Positions 7,412 to 14,979 of a DNA stretch of 25,965 nt are shown piece by piece (positions within the stretch are counted from its first letter, which is position 1; the number at the start of each line of letters is the position of its first letter). A program made the translations under genes and the position numbers. The DNA is from Chloroflexia bacterium (GTDB lineage Bacteria > Chloroflexota > Chloroflexia > Thermomicrobiales > UBA6265). The notes beneath the pieces are model-generated. The model worked only from the letters and a program-made list of their open reading frames with translations, had not been told where the DNA came from and made no database searches. The DNA is taken from contig JACCVC010000113.1 in assembly GCA_013698305.1 (NCBI GenBank), positions 1-25,965 on the forward strand. The letters run 5' to 3'.

Positions 7412-8350
7412 ATGGCACGCCTGGCACTCCGGGCACTGGCGATACTCGCGGGCACGATTTTTTTCGCGTCGAGCGGAATTTTCTTTCTGATCCATCTCTC
7501 GGGTGATCCCACCTACGGGTTCTTGCCGGTCAACACGTCGCCCGAGATACGCGAGAGTGTTCGCGAGCGGCTTGGCCTCGACCAGCCATTGCTGACCCAG
7601 TACTGCATGTTCATGCGGGACGCGTTTACGCTGGATTTCGGGTATTCGTGGAGCTTGCGACAACCCGCAGCGGAGGCCGTGCTGCGCGTGTTTCCCGCGA
7701 CGATGCAGTTAGCGCTGATCGGCACGGTGTCCGCCGTGGTCGTGGGTGTCGTGCTCGGCGTGATCACCAGCGCGACGCGGTCGGGACCGCTCGAATGGCT
7801 CCTCTCCGCGACAACGCTGGTGGGGCTCGCGATTCCCGGATTCTGGCTGGGTACCCTGCTGATCCTGTTGTTCGCCGTGGAGTTGGGCTGGTTTCCATCC
7901 TCGGGGAGCGCAGGTTGGCGGTCGATGGTATTGCCAATCGTGGCGCTCACGTTGCATCCCGCCTCGATGATCGCCCGGCTGGTGCGGGCGAATATGCGCG
8001 ACGTCGAGAGCACGATGTACATCCGGACCGCTCGGGCAAAGGGGGTGCCCACGAGAGCGGTGCAATGGCGACACATGCTGCCGAACGCCATTCTGCCCGC
8101 TGTCGCCTATGTCGGACTCCATGCCGCTGGACTCATAGGCGGCGCGATCGTGATCGAATCAGTGTTCGCGTGGCCCGGCGTGGGCCGGATGGCGTTGCAG
8201 GCGGCGCTGGAGCGTGACATGCCGGTGATCCACGCCTTTGTCGTGCTGTCGGCGGTCATGGTCACGTTGGTCAACATCCTGGTCGATCTGACCGCGATGG
8301 CGATCGATCCCCGGCTGCGGTCGTCACAGGTGATGTCCAATGCAACGTGA
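7412..8350 (+). CDS. ABC transporter permease, DppB/OppB family, under FMN riboswitch control
   Basis: Inner-membrane permease subunit of a peptide/nickel-type (Dpp/Opp) ABC importer. ATG 7412 has GGAG seven bases upstream; the frame is open further upstream but would run through the terminator. The 312-residue protein has an N-terminal membrane segment (residues about 8-28), a periplasmic part with SVRERLGLDQPLLTQY, a family hallmark, and further membrane helices. The cytoplasmic EAA-type loop reads RTARAKGVPTRAVQWRHMLPNAILP, which docks on the ATPase. It overlaps the next permease by 11 bases. The FMN riboswitch directly upstream suggests the substrate is a flavin or a precursor, though the family's known substrates are mostly peptides, nickel or sugars. 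No ATPase gene is found in the cluster. Confidence 0.93.
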   Translation: MARLALRALAILAGTIFFASSGIFFLIHLSGDPTYGFLPVNTSPEIRESVRERLGLDQPLLTQYCMFMRDAFTLDFGYSWSLRQPAAEAVLRVFPATMQLALIGTVSAVVVGVVLGVITSATRSGPLEWLLSATTLVGLAIPGFWLGTLLILLFAVELGWFPSSGSAGWRSMVLPIVALTLHPASMIARLVRANMRDVESTMYIRTARAKGVPTRAVQWRHMLPNAILPAVAYVGLHAAGLIGGAIVIESVFAWPGVGRMALQAALERDMPVIHAFVVLSAVMVTLVNILVDLTAMAIDPRLRSSQVMSNAT

Positions 8351-9260
8351 CAGCGTCCTGCGCCTGGAGTCGCAGCACTCCTCGACTGGTGACGTGCGTG
8401 GCGGCTCCATTGAACGTCATCGACATCCTCGTTTCCAGTCAGTCCTGAGTCTCCTGCCGTTGCTGCCACTTCTCTCACTCGTGGCAATCGCGGTGGTGGG
8501 CCCCCTGGTGATCGTTGCCGATCCCGACGAGCAGGAGTTGCTCATTAGGCTTCAGCCTCCCGCCTGGGCGGGGGGGAGCTGGGACCACCCGCTTGGGACC
8601 GATGGGCTGGGACGTGACCTGCTGGCTCGAGTTGCGGAAGGGGCGCGGTTTTCGCTGCTGATCGGCGTGATCGCCGCCGTCAACGCTGGCGTGATCGGGG
8701 TCATGCTTGGCGCGTTCGCCGGACTCGCTGGTGGCTGGATCGATCGGATCATCACCTCGCTGGTGACAGTCGAGATGGCGATCCCCGGCATCGTGATCGG
8801 CATCGTCATCACCGCGACGCTCGGGCAGGGGCTGCTCAACCTGATTGTCATTTTGCTGCTGGGAGGGTGGATCGTCTATGCCCGAATCGTGCGCTTGCAG
8901 GCGCTGGCGTTGCGGCAGTCCGAGTTCGTCGAGGCGGCCCATGCCCTCGGGGCAGGACGATTCTACGTCCTGCGGCGGCATATGTTGCCGAACCTGGCGC
9001 CGACGATTTTGGTGCTGTTCGCGCAGGGTATCGCCGCCGTGATGGTGTATGAGGCGACGCTCACCTATCTGGGGCTCGGGTTGCCGATCGAGTCGGTGAC
9101 GCTGGGGAGCCTTGTCCGGGAAGGTCAGCAGGTCGTGTTCTCGGCATGGTGGGCGGGTTTGTTCCCCGGATTGATGATTGCGCTGGCAGTGGTCGGTTTC
9201 AACTTCCTGGCGGACTGGATTCAGGCTCGGATGCGAATTGATCGGATCGCGGACATGTAG
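8340..9260 (+). CDS. ABC transporter permease, DppC/OppC family
   Basis: Second membrane subunit, forming a heterodimeric channel with the preceding permease. The 306-residue protein has a long N-terminal cytoplasmic tail, a first membrane helix near residues 37-58, and the DppC-type motif HPLGTDGLGRDLLARVAEGARFSLLIGV at the start of the transport domain. Further helices and the EAA loop VEAAHALGAGRFYVLRRHMLPN follow. Its ATG (8340) lies inside the end of the upstream gene, so translation is probably coupled. These hallmarks all place it in the peptide/nickel permease family. Nothing in the sequence itself reveals the substrate. Confidence 0.93.
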   Translation: MQRDSVLRLESQHSSTGDVRGGSIERHRHPRFQSVLSLLPLLPLLSLVAIAVVGPLVIVADPDEQELLIRLQPPAWAGGSWDHPLGTDGLGRDLLARVAEGARFSLLIGVIAAVNAGVIGVMLGAFAGLAGGWIDRIITSLVTVEMAIPGIVIGIVITATLGQGLLNLIVILLLGGWIVYARIVRLQALALRQSEFVEAAHALGAGRFYVLRRHMLPNLAPTILVLFAQGIAAVMVYEATLTYLGLGLPIESVTLGSLVREGQQVVFSAWWAGLFPGLMIALAVVGFNFLADWIQARMRIDRIADM

Positions 9261-9345
9261 CGCCAACCATCCATCGTCCTCGGGCGGTAGTGACCAGTTT
9301 CGGATAGATGCGGGTTTTTGGACTGAGCAACTGAAAGGACAACAC

Positions 9346-10878
9346 ATGCAAAGACAAACCACACATGGAATCAATCGCCGAAGGGTCATTCAGGGAGGAG
9401 GATCGCTGATAGCTGGAGTTGCCGGCTGGAACGTACCGACGCACAGCACTGCTGCGCAGACGCCGGAACCGGTCCGGGATCAGATCGTCGTCGATCTCGA
9501 TGGGGATGTCAGCACATTCGACCCGGCGCTGACCTACACCACGCGAGGGTGGTCGATTGTTCACTCGATCTACGACGCGCTGGTAGATTTCGGATCGGAC
9601 GGCACAATCGTGCCGCTGGCCGCCGAGACGTTCGCCACCGACGACGCGATCACGTTCGAGGTGACGCTGAGAGCCGGGATGACGTTTCACGACGGATCGC
9701 CGGTCACAACCGCAGCAATCACGCGTTCTATCGAGTACATGCGCGCGTCGGATTCTCAGGTTGCGGACCTCATCACGGTGGTGGACCGGGTCGAGGAGAT
9801 CGACGACCTCAACGCCCGCATCATCTGCTCCGAGCCAGCCGCCTGGTTGCCGAGCCAGCTTGCGGTGTGGCAGGTGCTACTGCCGGAAGGATTCACCCCC
9901 GAATCACTGGAGAACAATCCTGTGGGATCGGGTCCGTACCGGTGGGGATCGTATGAGCCAGGCAACGAGATCGTGTTGGTTCGGAATCTTGACTACATCT
10001 GGGGATCGCCAAAGGGCCAGGCCATGGCCGAGGAGGTCGTGTATCGGTTCGTTCCGGAGTCAGCGACGCGGGTGGCCGATCTCGCGACCGGCCAGGCGGA
10101 CATCATCGCTCGCATACCCATTGAGCAGGAGGCAGGGATCGAAGGGGCAGGCGGCACGGTGATCGTTGCCGACATTCTCGCGACGGCGTTCGTTCGAATC
10201 GCGACCGATGTCGCGCCGTTCGACGACCCTCGCGTGCGGAGGGCGCTCAACCACGCGGTCGATGTGCAGGCGATAGCCCGGGCTCTGGAAGGGGAGTCGA
10301 GCAACCGGCTGGCCTCGATCTATCCGGATGAGCGGGCGCTTGGCTTTGATCCCGATCTACAGCCGTTCGCCTACGATCCCGAGCTAGCTCGCGAACTGTT
10401 GGCGGAGGCGGGGTATCCCGACGGTTTCAGCACGTCGCTGGAGGTATCGCAGGCGCCGCGATTGAACTATGCCGAGGCGATTGCGTCCGATCTGGAGGCG
10501 GTCGGGATCGAGGTCGAAATCGTCGCAGCGGAGGCCGGAACGTTCAACGCAGGGTGGAACGACCCGGAGGCACCGCCGTTGAGGTACGCCTCGTGGCGCC
10601 CGATGTATGACCCCAACACGTTCCTGAGCCTCGTTGTCGCCAGCGATGGTTTCCTGTCTCGTTACGACAATCCCGAGGTCGATGCGCTGATCCAGGACGC
10701 GGCGGCCGAACCGGATACTGAGGCGAGGAATGCCATCTATCAACAACTCGGGCGCGTGCTTCAGGAGGAGCCGGCGGCGATCTATCTGTGGAACGCGGTG
10801 ACTCGCTACGGCGTTGAGCCGGAACTGGCGGATTGGGAACCGCGTGGTGATGACTACATCGTGTTGACCAAGGCGTAA
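9346..10878 (+). CDS. Family 5 solute-binding protein with Tat signal, first copy
   Basis: Extracytoplasmic binding protein (SBP_bac_5, DppA/OppA-like) that would deliver ligand to the two permeases. ATG 9346 has AGGA six bases upstream; 510 residues. The N-terminus carries INRRRVIQGG followed by a mildly hydrophobic stretch and an Ala-rich cleavage region, a twin-arginine signal. There is no lipobox cysteine, so the mature protein may be soluble or uncleaved. Family landmarks are STFDPALTYTT, TFHDGSPVTTAAI, NNPVGSGPYRW, and the late DDPRVRRALNHAVD. Tat export suits proteins folded before transport, sometimes with a cofactor. It follows the DppC-like gene by 85 bases, in which I see no terminator. 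The next gene is a paralogue. Confidence 0.93.
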   Translation: MQRQTTHGINRRRVIQGGGSLIAGVAGWNVPTHSTAAQTPEPVRDQIVVDLDGDVSTFDPALTYTTRGWSIVHSIYDALVDFGSDGTIVPLAAETFATDDAITFEVTLRAGMTFHDGSPVTTAAITRSIEYMRASDSQVADLITVVDRVEEIDDLNARIICSEPAAWLPSQLAVWQVLLPEGFTPESLENNPVGSGPYRWGSYEPGNEIVLVRNLDYIWGSPKGQAMAEEVVYRFVPESATRVADLATGQADIIARIPIEQEAGIEGAGGTVIVADILATAFVRIATDVAPFDDPRVRRALNHAVDVQAIARALEGESSNRLASIYPDERALGFDPDLQPFAYDPELARELLAEAGYPDGFSTSLEVSQAPRLNYAEAIASDLEAVGIEVEIVAAEAGTFNAGWNDPEAPPLRYASWRPMYDPNTFLSLVVASDGFLSRYDNPEVDALIQDAAAEPDTEARNAIYQQLGRVLQEEPAAIYLWNAVTRYGVEPELADWEPRGDDYIVLTKA

Positions 10879-10924
10879 CCGAAGGCATGGAACCATGTGC
10901 GAACCGAACGAAGGAACCGAAGCA

Positions 10925-12469
10925 ATGAAAACACATCGAAGCGGAATGGATCGACGCGCGTTTGGGCGCGGACTCGGGGCCGTAGTGGGAGCATCGCTGG
11001 CTGGACCTTTCTGGTTGAGCGCCACGTCAGCCGCTGGCCAGAGTGACCTGGCCGAACAATTGGTGATCGATCTTGATGGCGAACTGGAAAGTATCCACCC
11101 GTCGCTGGCGTACTCGGCGCGGGACTGGTCCATCGTCAACTCGGTGTACGACTCGATCGTTATGGTCGGTGACGATGGACAGGTGGTTCCTCTTGTCTCC
11201 GAGTCGTTCTCGACCGAAGACGCGATTACCTTCAACACTGTGTTGCGGTCTGGCATCACGTTTCATGATGGGTCGCCGGTGACTGCTGAGACGTTGCGTG
11301 ACTCGTGGACGTTCCTGATGGAATCGGATTCGTCCGTCATCGATTTGTTTCAGGTGATCGATGATATCGAAGTCGTCGGCGACCTGGAGGCAAACATCGT
11401 TTGCAGCGCGCCTTCTCCATGGCTACCGGCTCAGATCGCGACCTGGCTGATGTTGGTGCCTTTTGGCTACACCGAGGAGATGGCCCTCAACAACCCGATC
11501 GGGACAGGGCCGTTCATGCTCGATACCTATTCCGTGGGTGAAGAACTCACGCTCCAGAGAAATCAGGAGTATGCTCTGGGCGCGGTAAAGGGTGAAGCGC
11601 TCGCGGAGGAGGTGACGTTCCGCATCGTGCCAGAAGCATCGACCCGGGTCGCTGACGTCGTCACCGGCACCGCGAATATCGCCGTTTCGATCCCGCAAGA
11701 TTTTCGGGCGGAGGTCGAATCGCAAGGCGCGACCGTGCTGGACGATCCCATTGTTGGGTCCCAGTGGGTCAGGATCGCGACCGATGTCGCGCCGTTTGAC
11801 GATGCGCGGGTGCGACGGGCGCTGAACCTCGCGGTCGACGTCGAGACAATCGCGACCGCGCTTCTGGCGCCAGAAACGCGTCCATTGGCGACAATCTTCC
11901 CCGATGACCGATCACCGGGCTTCAAGGCGGAATTGGAGCTGTATGGGTTTGACCCGGACGCAGCCCGGCGGCTGCTGGAGGAAGCAGGAGTGGCTGAAGG
12001 AAAGGAGCTCGTTCTCGAAACGAGCGCAGCTGCCCGGCAGGATGTGGCGGAGGCGATAGCCGCGAATCTGGAAGATGTCGGGTTCGCGATGACGATCGAA
12101 GCCACTGATATCGCGACGTTCAACGCGGGGTGGAGTGATCCTGAGCGACCTGTGCTGCGACTGGCGACATGGAGTCCCCTCCATGAACCGCACACCTTGC
12201 TTGGCCTGGTGTTCAAGAGCGACGGGTTCCTGAGCCGGTACTCCAGCGAAGAGGTGGATGCATTGCTGGCCGAAGCGGCGGTTGAAGCTGATCCAGATGT
12301 CCGAAGAGCGGTTCTGGAGCAGGTGGCCGCCGCGATGTATGACGATCCACCGGTGATTGCATTGTGGAACCTGACTGCCACCTATGCCGTCGATGATGCC
12401 GGCTCGGAGTGGATGCCATCGGGTGATGAGCAGGTCGTGCCGACCACTACCGCTGCTGTCGCGAACTGA
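10925..12469 (+). CDS. Family 5 solute-binding protein with Tat signal, second copy
   Basis: Paralogue of the preceding protein, 514 residues. ATG 10925 has AAGGA nine bases upstream; an upstream in-frame start at 10895 lacks family similarity. The N-terminus holds MDRRAFGRG and a hydrophobic stretch ending SATSAAGQ, a Tat signal without lipobox cysteine. The two proteins align along their full length: IDLDGELESIHPSLAYSARDWSIVNSVYDS against the first copy's VDLDGDVSTFDPALTYTTRGWSIVHSIYDA; GITFHDGSPVT; NNPIGTGPF; and WVRIATDVAPFDDARVRRALN against VRIATDVAPFDDPRVRRALN. They clearly arose by tandem duplication, followed by considerable divergence. The pair could widen substrate range or tune affinity. 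The last gene of the cluster, it ends nine bases before a convergent small gene. Confidence 0.92.
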   Translation: MKTHRSGMDRRAFGRGLGAVVGASLAGPFWLSATSAAGQSDLAEQLVIDLDGELESIHPSLAYSARDWSIVNSVYDSIVMVGDDGQVVPLVSESFSTEDAITFNTVLRSGITFHDGSPVTAETLRDSWTFLMESDSSVIDLFQVIDDIEVVGDLEANIVCSAPSPWLPAQIATWLMLVPFGYTEEMALNNPIGTGPFMLDTYSVGEELTLQRNQEYALGAVKGEALAEEVTFRIVPEASTRVADVVTGTANIAVSIPQDFRAEVESQGATVLDDPIVGSQWVRIATDVAPFDDARVRRALNLAVDVETIATALLAPETRPLATIFPDDRSPGFKAELELYGFDPDAARRLLEEAGVAEGKELVLETSAAARQDVAEAIAANLEDVGFAMTIEATDIATFNAGWSDPERPVLRLATWSPLHEPHTLLGLVFKSDGFLSRYSSEEVDALLAEAAVEADPDVRRAVLEQVAAAMYDDPPVIALWNLTATYAVDDAGSEWMPSGDEQVVPTTTAAVAN

Positions 12470-12477
12470 CTGCATTC

Positions 12478-12747
12478 CTAAAAGAAGAGCCATCCCGCCA
12501 GCAACGCGAGGCCGAGGATGAACAGCGGCACGCTGGCGACGCCGATGCCAGCGACCGGGATGAGGATCGCACCAATCACCAGCAGGATCAGCACAGCACT
12601 GACGTACTGAAGCTGGAGTGACGTTAAGCCGAGCGGGCCAGTTGGACGAGCCCAAGGGTCCGCGAGCGGCTCGACCTCGTCTCCGGCCAACACCTGGCGG
12701 GTGGAGCGAATACGTTCGATCTGTTCTGGATCGTAGGATTGCGACAT
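12478..12747 (-). CDS. Small two-helix membrane protein, unknown function
   Basis: I do not recognise this 89-residue protein. The N-terminal 45 residues are polar and soluble (SYDPEQIERIRSTRQVLAGDE, then PLADPWARPTGPLG). Two closely spaced membrane helices follow (about 48-66 and 69-88, VSAVLILLVIGAILIPVAGIG and VPLFILGLALLAGWLFF), ending at the C-terminus. ATG 12747 has GGAG seven bases upstream, a good ribosome-binding site. It is convergent with the second solute-binding protein, with only eight bases between stops, and lies downstream of another tiny membrane protein on the same strand. Confidence 0.7.
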   Translation of the reverse strand: MSQSYDPEQIERIRSTRQVLAGDEVEPLADPWARPTGPLGLTSLQLQYVSAVLILLVIGAILIPVAGIGVASVPLFILGLALLAGWLFF

Positions 12748-12817
12748 GGTTGATCTCCGATCCTTATTCAGGCGCCGCGCATACTCATGGCGTTCACGAT
12801 GCCCAGTCCGGAAGGTG

Positions 12818-12994
12818 TCAGAGGCCCGCTATTCGTTGCCACATGAAGACAACGGCGATTTTGACTCCGCCTGCCAGCGTCAGCAGGATGCCGCCGAGCA
12901 TCCAGACAGGAGAGAGGTCGGCAACGGCGCTTGCCAGGATAATGAGCAATCCAAGTGCCGTGATGAGCCAGGAGACGGTCGAAAGGTGATTCAT
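12818..12994 (-). CDS. Tiny membrane protein, unknown function
   Basis: A 58-residue protein from ATG 12994 with two predicted membrane helices (about residues 6-24 and 30-52, VSWLITALGLLIILASAVADL and VWMLGGILLTLAGGVKIAVVFMW). It is not recognised. The ribosome-binding site is weak. The frame is open upstream to 13156, but that portion overlaps the methyltransferase gene and is low-complexity. It shares strand and size class with the gene at 12478-12747. Real coding is likely because the hydrophobic pattern is clean, but it is less certain than its neighbours. Confidence 0.5.
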   Translation of the reverse strand: MNHLSTVSWLITALGLLIILASAVADLSPVWMLGGILLTLAGGVKIAVVFMWQRIAGL

Positions 12995-13079
12995 GGCGCT
13001 GCCGTTGGTGCGAGGTCGGGCGGTAGACAACGATCCACCTGGTGCCACCCTACCATGAACTGGCGATGGGCACGATACG

Positions 13080-13871
13080 TCAGGATGGAGTGCGCTCCGC
13101 CAACACGATGAGGCGGTCGCTGGCATCCTCGAACGGATCGAGATCGTACGTCCCATAGAGTTGCCATTCGACGAATCCCGCCTTTTGAAGCATCAGCGTC
13201 AGTTCGGCGGCGTGAATGTACCGAAGCGTGAACGAAGATCGACGGCGGCGCACCAAACCTGGTTCATCTACTGCGTCGTACCAGATGCGGGTGTCAATCT
13301 GCTGGGTCGACGCCCTGACCGTGCGGTGGGTCCATTTCTCTACCTCATTTCCATCGGACGTGGCCCACTTGCCTTCGAGATGTGGATGTGAGCCAAGGTG
13401 CGTCAGATACTCAGGCGTGGGATTGAACAGGTCGATGATGAGTTGGCCGCGTGGATCGAGCAGTCGGCACGCCTCCGTCAGCGCGGCGATCTGAAGGTCC
13501 TGCGACCGAAGATGCATCAGGCCGTTGAGCGAGAAGATGCCGACGCCGAAGGATTCCGCCGGCAGAGGCAAGGTTTTCTCCATCTGACCGTGGACCAGGG
13601 AGATGTCATCTGCCAGATCGGCCTCCAGGATTGCGCGACGTGCCCGATCCAACATAGCGGGTGAGTTGTCGACGCCTGTGATCGCAAAGCCATCTCGCGC
13701 GACTGGAAGCAACAACCTTCCAGAGCCGCAGCCGAACTCGACGACTGGATCCCCGACGACCGAGACGATGTTGCGGATCAGCGCGATGTCGTCGTCGTGG
13801 TCGGAGTGCTCGAGGTCGTAGAGGTCGGCTATTTCATCATAAGGCGACGTCAATTCTGGATCGTGGGACAT
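13080..13871 (-). CDS. Class I SAM-dependent methyltransferase
   Basis: Rossmann-fold methyltransferase, 263 residues from ATG 13871, substrate unknown. Residues around 44-53 give motif I (VVEFGCGSGRLLLPVA), then GVDNSPAMLDRAR for the ribose-binding acidic loop, SLVHGQMEKTLPL for the adenine region, and a GQLIIDLFNP strand. The C-terminal half (RIWYDAVDEPGLVRRRRSSFTLRYIHAAELTLMLQKAGF) is typical of small-molecule or uncharacterised methyltransferases. The start is chosen where similarity begins; an upstream in-frame start at 13904 has no better ribosome-binding site. It is divergent from smpB, with 74 bases between them. Confidence 0.85.
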   Translation of the reverse strand: MSHDPELTSPYDEIADLYDLEHSDHDDDIALIRNIVSVVGDPVVEFGCGSGRLLLPVARDGFAITGVDNSPAMLDRARRAILEADLADDISLVHGQMEKTLPLPAESFGVGIFSLNGLMHLRSQDLQIAALTEACRLLDPRGQLIIDLFNPTPEYLTHLGSHPHLEGKWATSDGNEVEKWTHRTVRASTQQIDTRIWYDAVDEPGLVRRRRSSFTLRYIHAAELTLMLQKAGFVEWQLYGTYDLDPFEDASDRLIVLAERTPS

Positions 13872-13933
13872 GCGCGATCGACCTCGGGCGTGCAGACGAA
13901 GCAACTGATTGGCGGGAGATGCGGGCGGATCGG

Positions 13934-13939
13934 TATACT
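13934..13939 (+). promoter_or_regulatory. -10 box placing the smpB transcript start at or next to its ATG
   Basis: TATACT ends six bases before the smpB ATG at 13946. With normal spacing the RNA would begin at or within a base or two of that ATG, predicting a leaderless mRNA. No Shine-Dalgarno sequence lies between. A weak -35 candidate is TTGGCG (13909-13914), with a long 19-base spacer. Confidence 0.6.
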
Positions 13940-13945
13940 TGCCGC

Positions 13946-14440
13946 ATGGCGAAGAAGAGACGTGGCGCGTCTGACCAGGGGTCTCCGCGAGGAGACCGGG
14001 TCATCACCCAGAACCGGCGCGCATTCCATGACTATGCAATCAGCGACACGCTGGAAACCGGGATAGTTCTGACCGGATCGGAGATCAAGTCCATTCGCGA
14101 TGGCAAGGTTACCATCAGCGAGGCATACGTGCGCGTGCTACGGGGAGAGCTGTGGCTGATTGGCGCGCACATCAATCCGTATGAGCACGGCGCATATGCC
14201 AACCATGACCCAGACCGGGCTCGGAAACTGTTGGCGCACCGCAACCAGATCGAGGAACTCGCGTCCGAGGTTGATCGCAAGGGCATGACCCTGGTGCCAT
14301 TGCGGGTGCGGCTGCGGCGCGGGCGAGCCAAGATCGAGATCGGCGTTGCCCGTGGCAAGAAGCTATACGACAAACGACAGACCGAGATCGCGCGGGATGC
14401 GAGGCGGTCGATTGACCGGGCGTTGCGGGAACGCGGCTAG
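13946..14440 (+). CDS. smpB: SsrA-binding protein SmpB
   Basis: Small RNA-binding protein that loads tmRNA onto stalled ribosomes for trans-translation. From ATG 13946 it has 164 residues, the usual length. Landmarks are VITQNRRAFHDYAISDTLETGIVLTGSEIKSIRDGKVTISEAYV, GELWLIGAHINPYEHG, HRNQIEEL, and the basic KIEIGVARGKKLYDKRQTEI tail ending RRSIDRALRERG, which occupies the decoding centre. An upstream in-frame start at 13919 is possible, but the -10 box at 13934 argues against it. The tmRNA gene follows 79 bases downstream, so both parts of the rescue system sit together. Confidence 0.97.
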   Translation: MAKKRRGASDQGSPRGDRVITQNRRAFHDYAISDTLETGIVLTGSEIKSIRDGKVTISEAYVRVLRGELWLIGAHINPYEHGAYANHDPDRARKLLAHRNQIEELASEVDRKGMTLVPLRVRLRRGRAKIEIGVARGKKLYDKRQTEIARDARRSIDRALRERG

Positions 14441-14464
14441 GTAGCACAGATGTTCCCATCCGTG

Positions 14465-14470
14465 TATACT
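14465..14470 (+). promoter_or_regulatory. Candidate -10 box for ssrA
   Basis: TATACT lies in the gap between smpB and ssrA and would start RNA near 14477, giving a pre-tmRNA leader of about 43 bases. No clear -35 element is visible. Confidence 0.5.
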
Positions 14471-14474
14471 ACGA

Positions 14475-14515
14475 GTTCCCGTGAGAAGAGATGACGGTTT
14501 GTTCTCACAGGGAAC
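14475..14515 (+). promoter_or_regulatory. 13-bp hairpin immediately upstream of mature tmRNA
   Basis: GTTCCC-GTGAGAA (14475-14487) pairs with TTCTCAC-A-GGGAAC (14502-14515), with a single bulged A (14509). The structure ends four bases before the mature 5' end of tmRNA. It overlaps the predicted transcription start. It could shape the RNase P substrate, end smpB mRNA, or act as an operator. No T-run follows. Confidence 0.6.
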
Positions 14516-14519
14516 CAAT

Positions 14520-14886
14520 GGGGATGCTTGGTTTCGACAGGGTCGGAGATCAGGCCATTGCACGTCGAGGCGCCCGAGGCCTCGTAAATAACGGGCAAAA
14601 AACTGCAACTGCGGATAACTCCCAGCTTGCCTACGCTGCCTAAGTCTCAGACCTCTAGGTAGTGCGTCCACCCGGACCTCCCTCCATCGGGATCGGATGT
14701 GGGCGTCACCAAGATGGAGTGCTGTGATCTAGTTCGTCGGTGCGCGATCACTCAAGACAGTCCGAATTACCGCTCGTTCGCCCTGTCGGTGGGGTTTTCG
14801 AGCGGGACACTAAAACATCGACTAAACGTGTAGTAGATGTCCGATAACCGGTTCTGGACGGGGGTTCGATTCCCCCCATCTCCACC
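14520..14886 (+). ncRNA. ssrA: tmRNA (transfer-messenger RNA)
   Basis: Rescues stalled ribosomes and adds a degradation tag. The 5' end GGGGATG (14520-14526) pairs with CATCTCC (14877-14883) as the acceptor stem. GGTTCGATTCC-type T-loop sequence lies just before, and GGTTTCGACAGGG follows the 5' end, both standard tmRNA signatures. The tag reading frame ends at TAA 14641 and reads ...TATADNSQLAYAA, so the tag ends in YAA instead of the common LAA; the exact resume codon is uncertain (candidates near 14587-14605). The 3' end is encoded as ACC followed by G, so the final A of CCA must be added after transcription. A long minus-strand open frame over it beginning MGGIEPPSR-like is a non-coding shadow. 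Confidence 0.96.
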
Positions 14887-14891
14887 GAAGC

Positions 14892-14932
14892 AAAGCGAGG
14901 GCGCCAGAAATGGCGCCCTCGCTTTATCTTCT
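14892..14932. terminator. Strong bidirectional terminator after tmRNA
   Basis: A perfect 15-bp stem (14892-14906 with 14911-14925) closed by a GAAA tetraloop is followed by ATCTTCT. It separates ssrA from the convergent EVE-domain gene and could end transcripts from both sides. Confidence 0.88.
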
Positions 14933-14979
14933 CGGGCCAAGACATCTTTGCCATGCGGGCCGATACACAGGATCGGCCC

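Noticed and set aside
14748..14954. Minus-strand open frame starting near MGGIEPPSR
   Set aside because: It is antisense to the 3' half of tmRNA and its terminator; such peptides are a well-known artefact of annotating tRNA/tmRNA loci.
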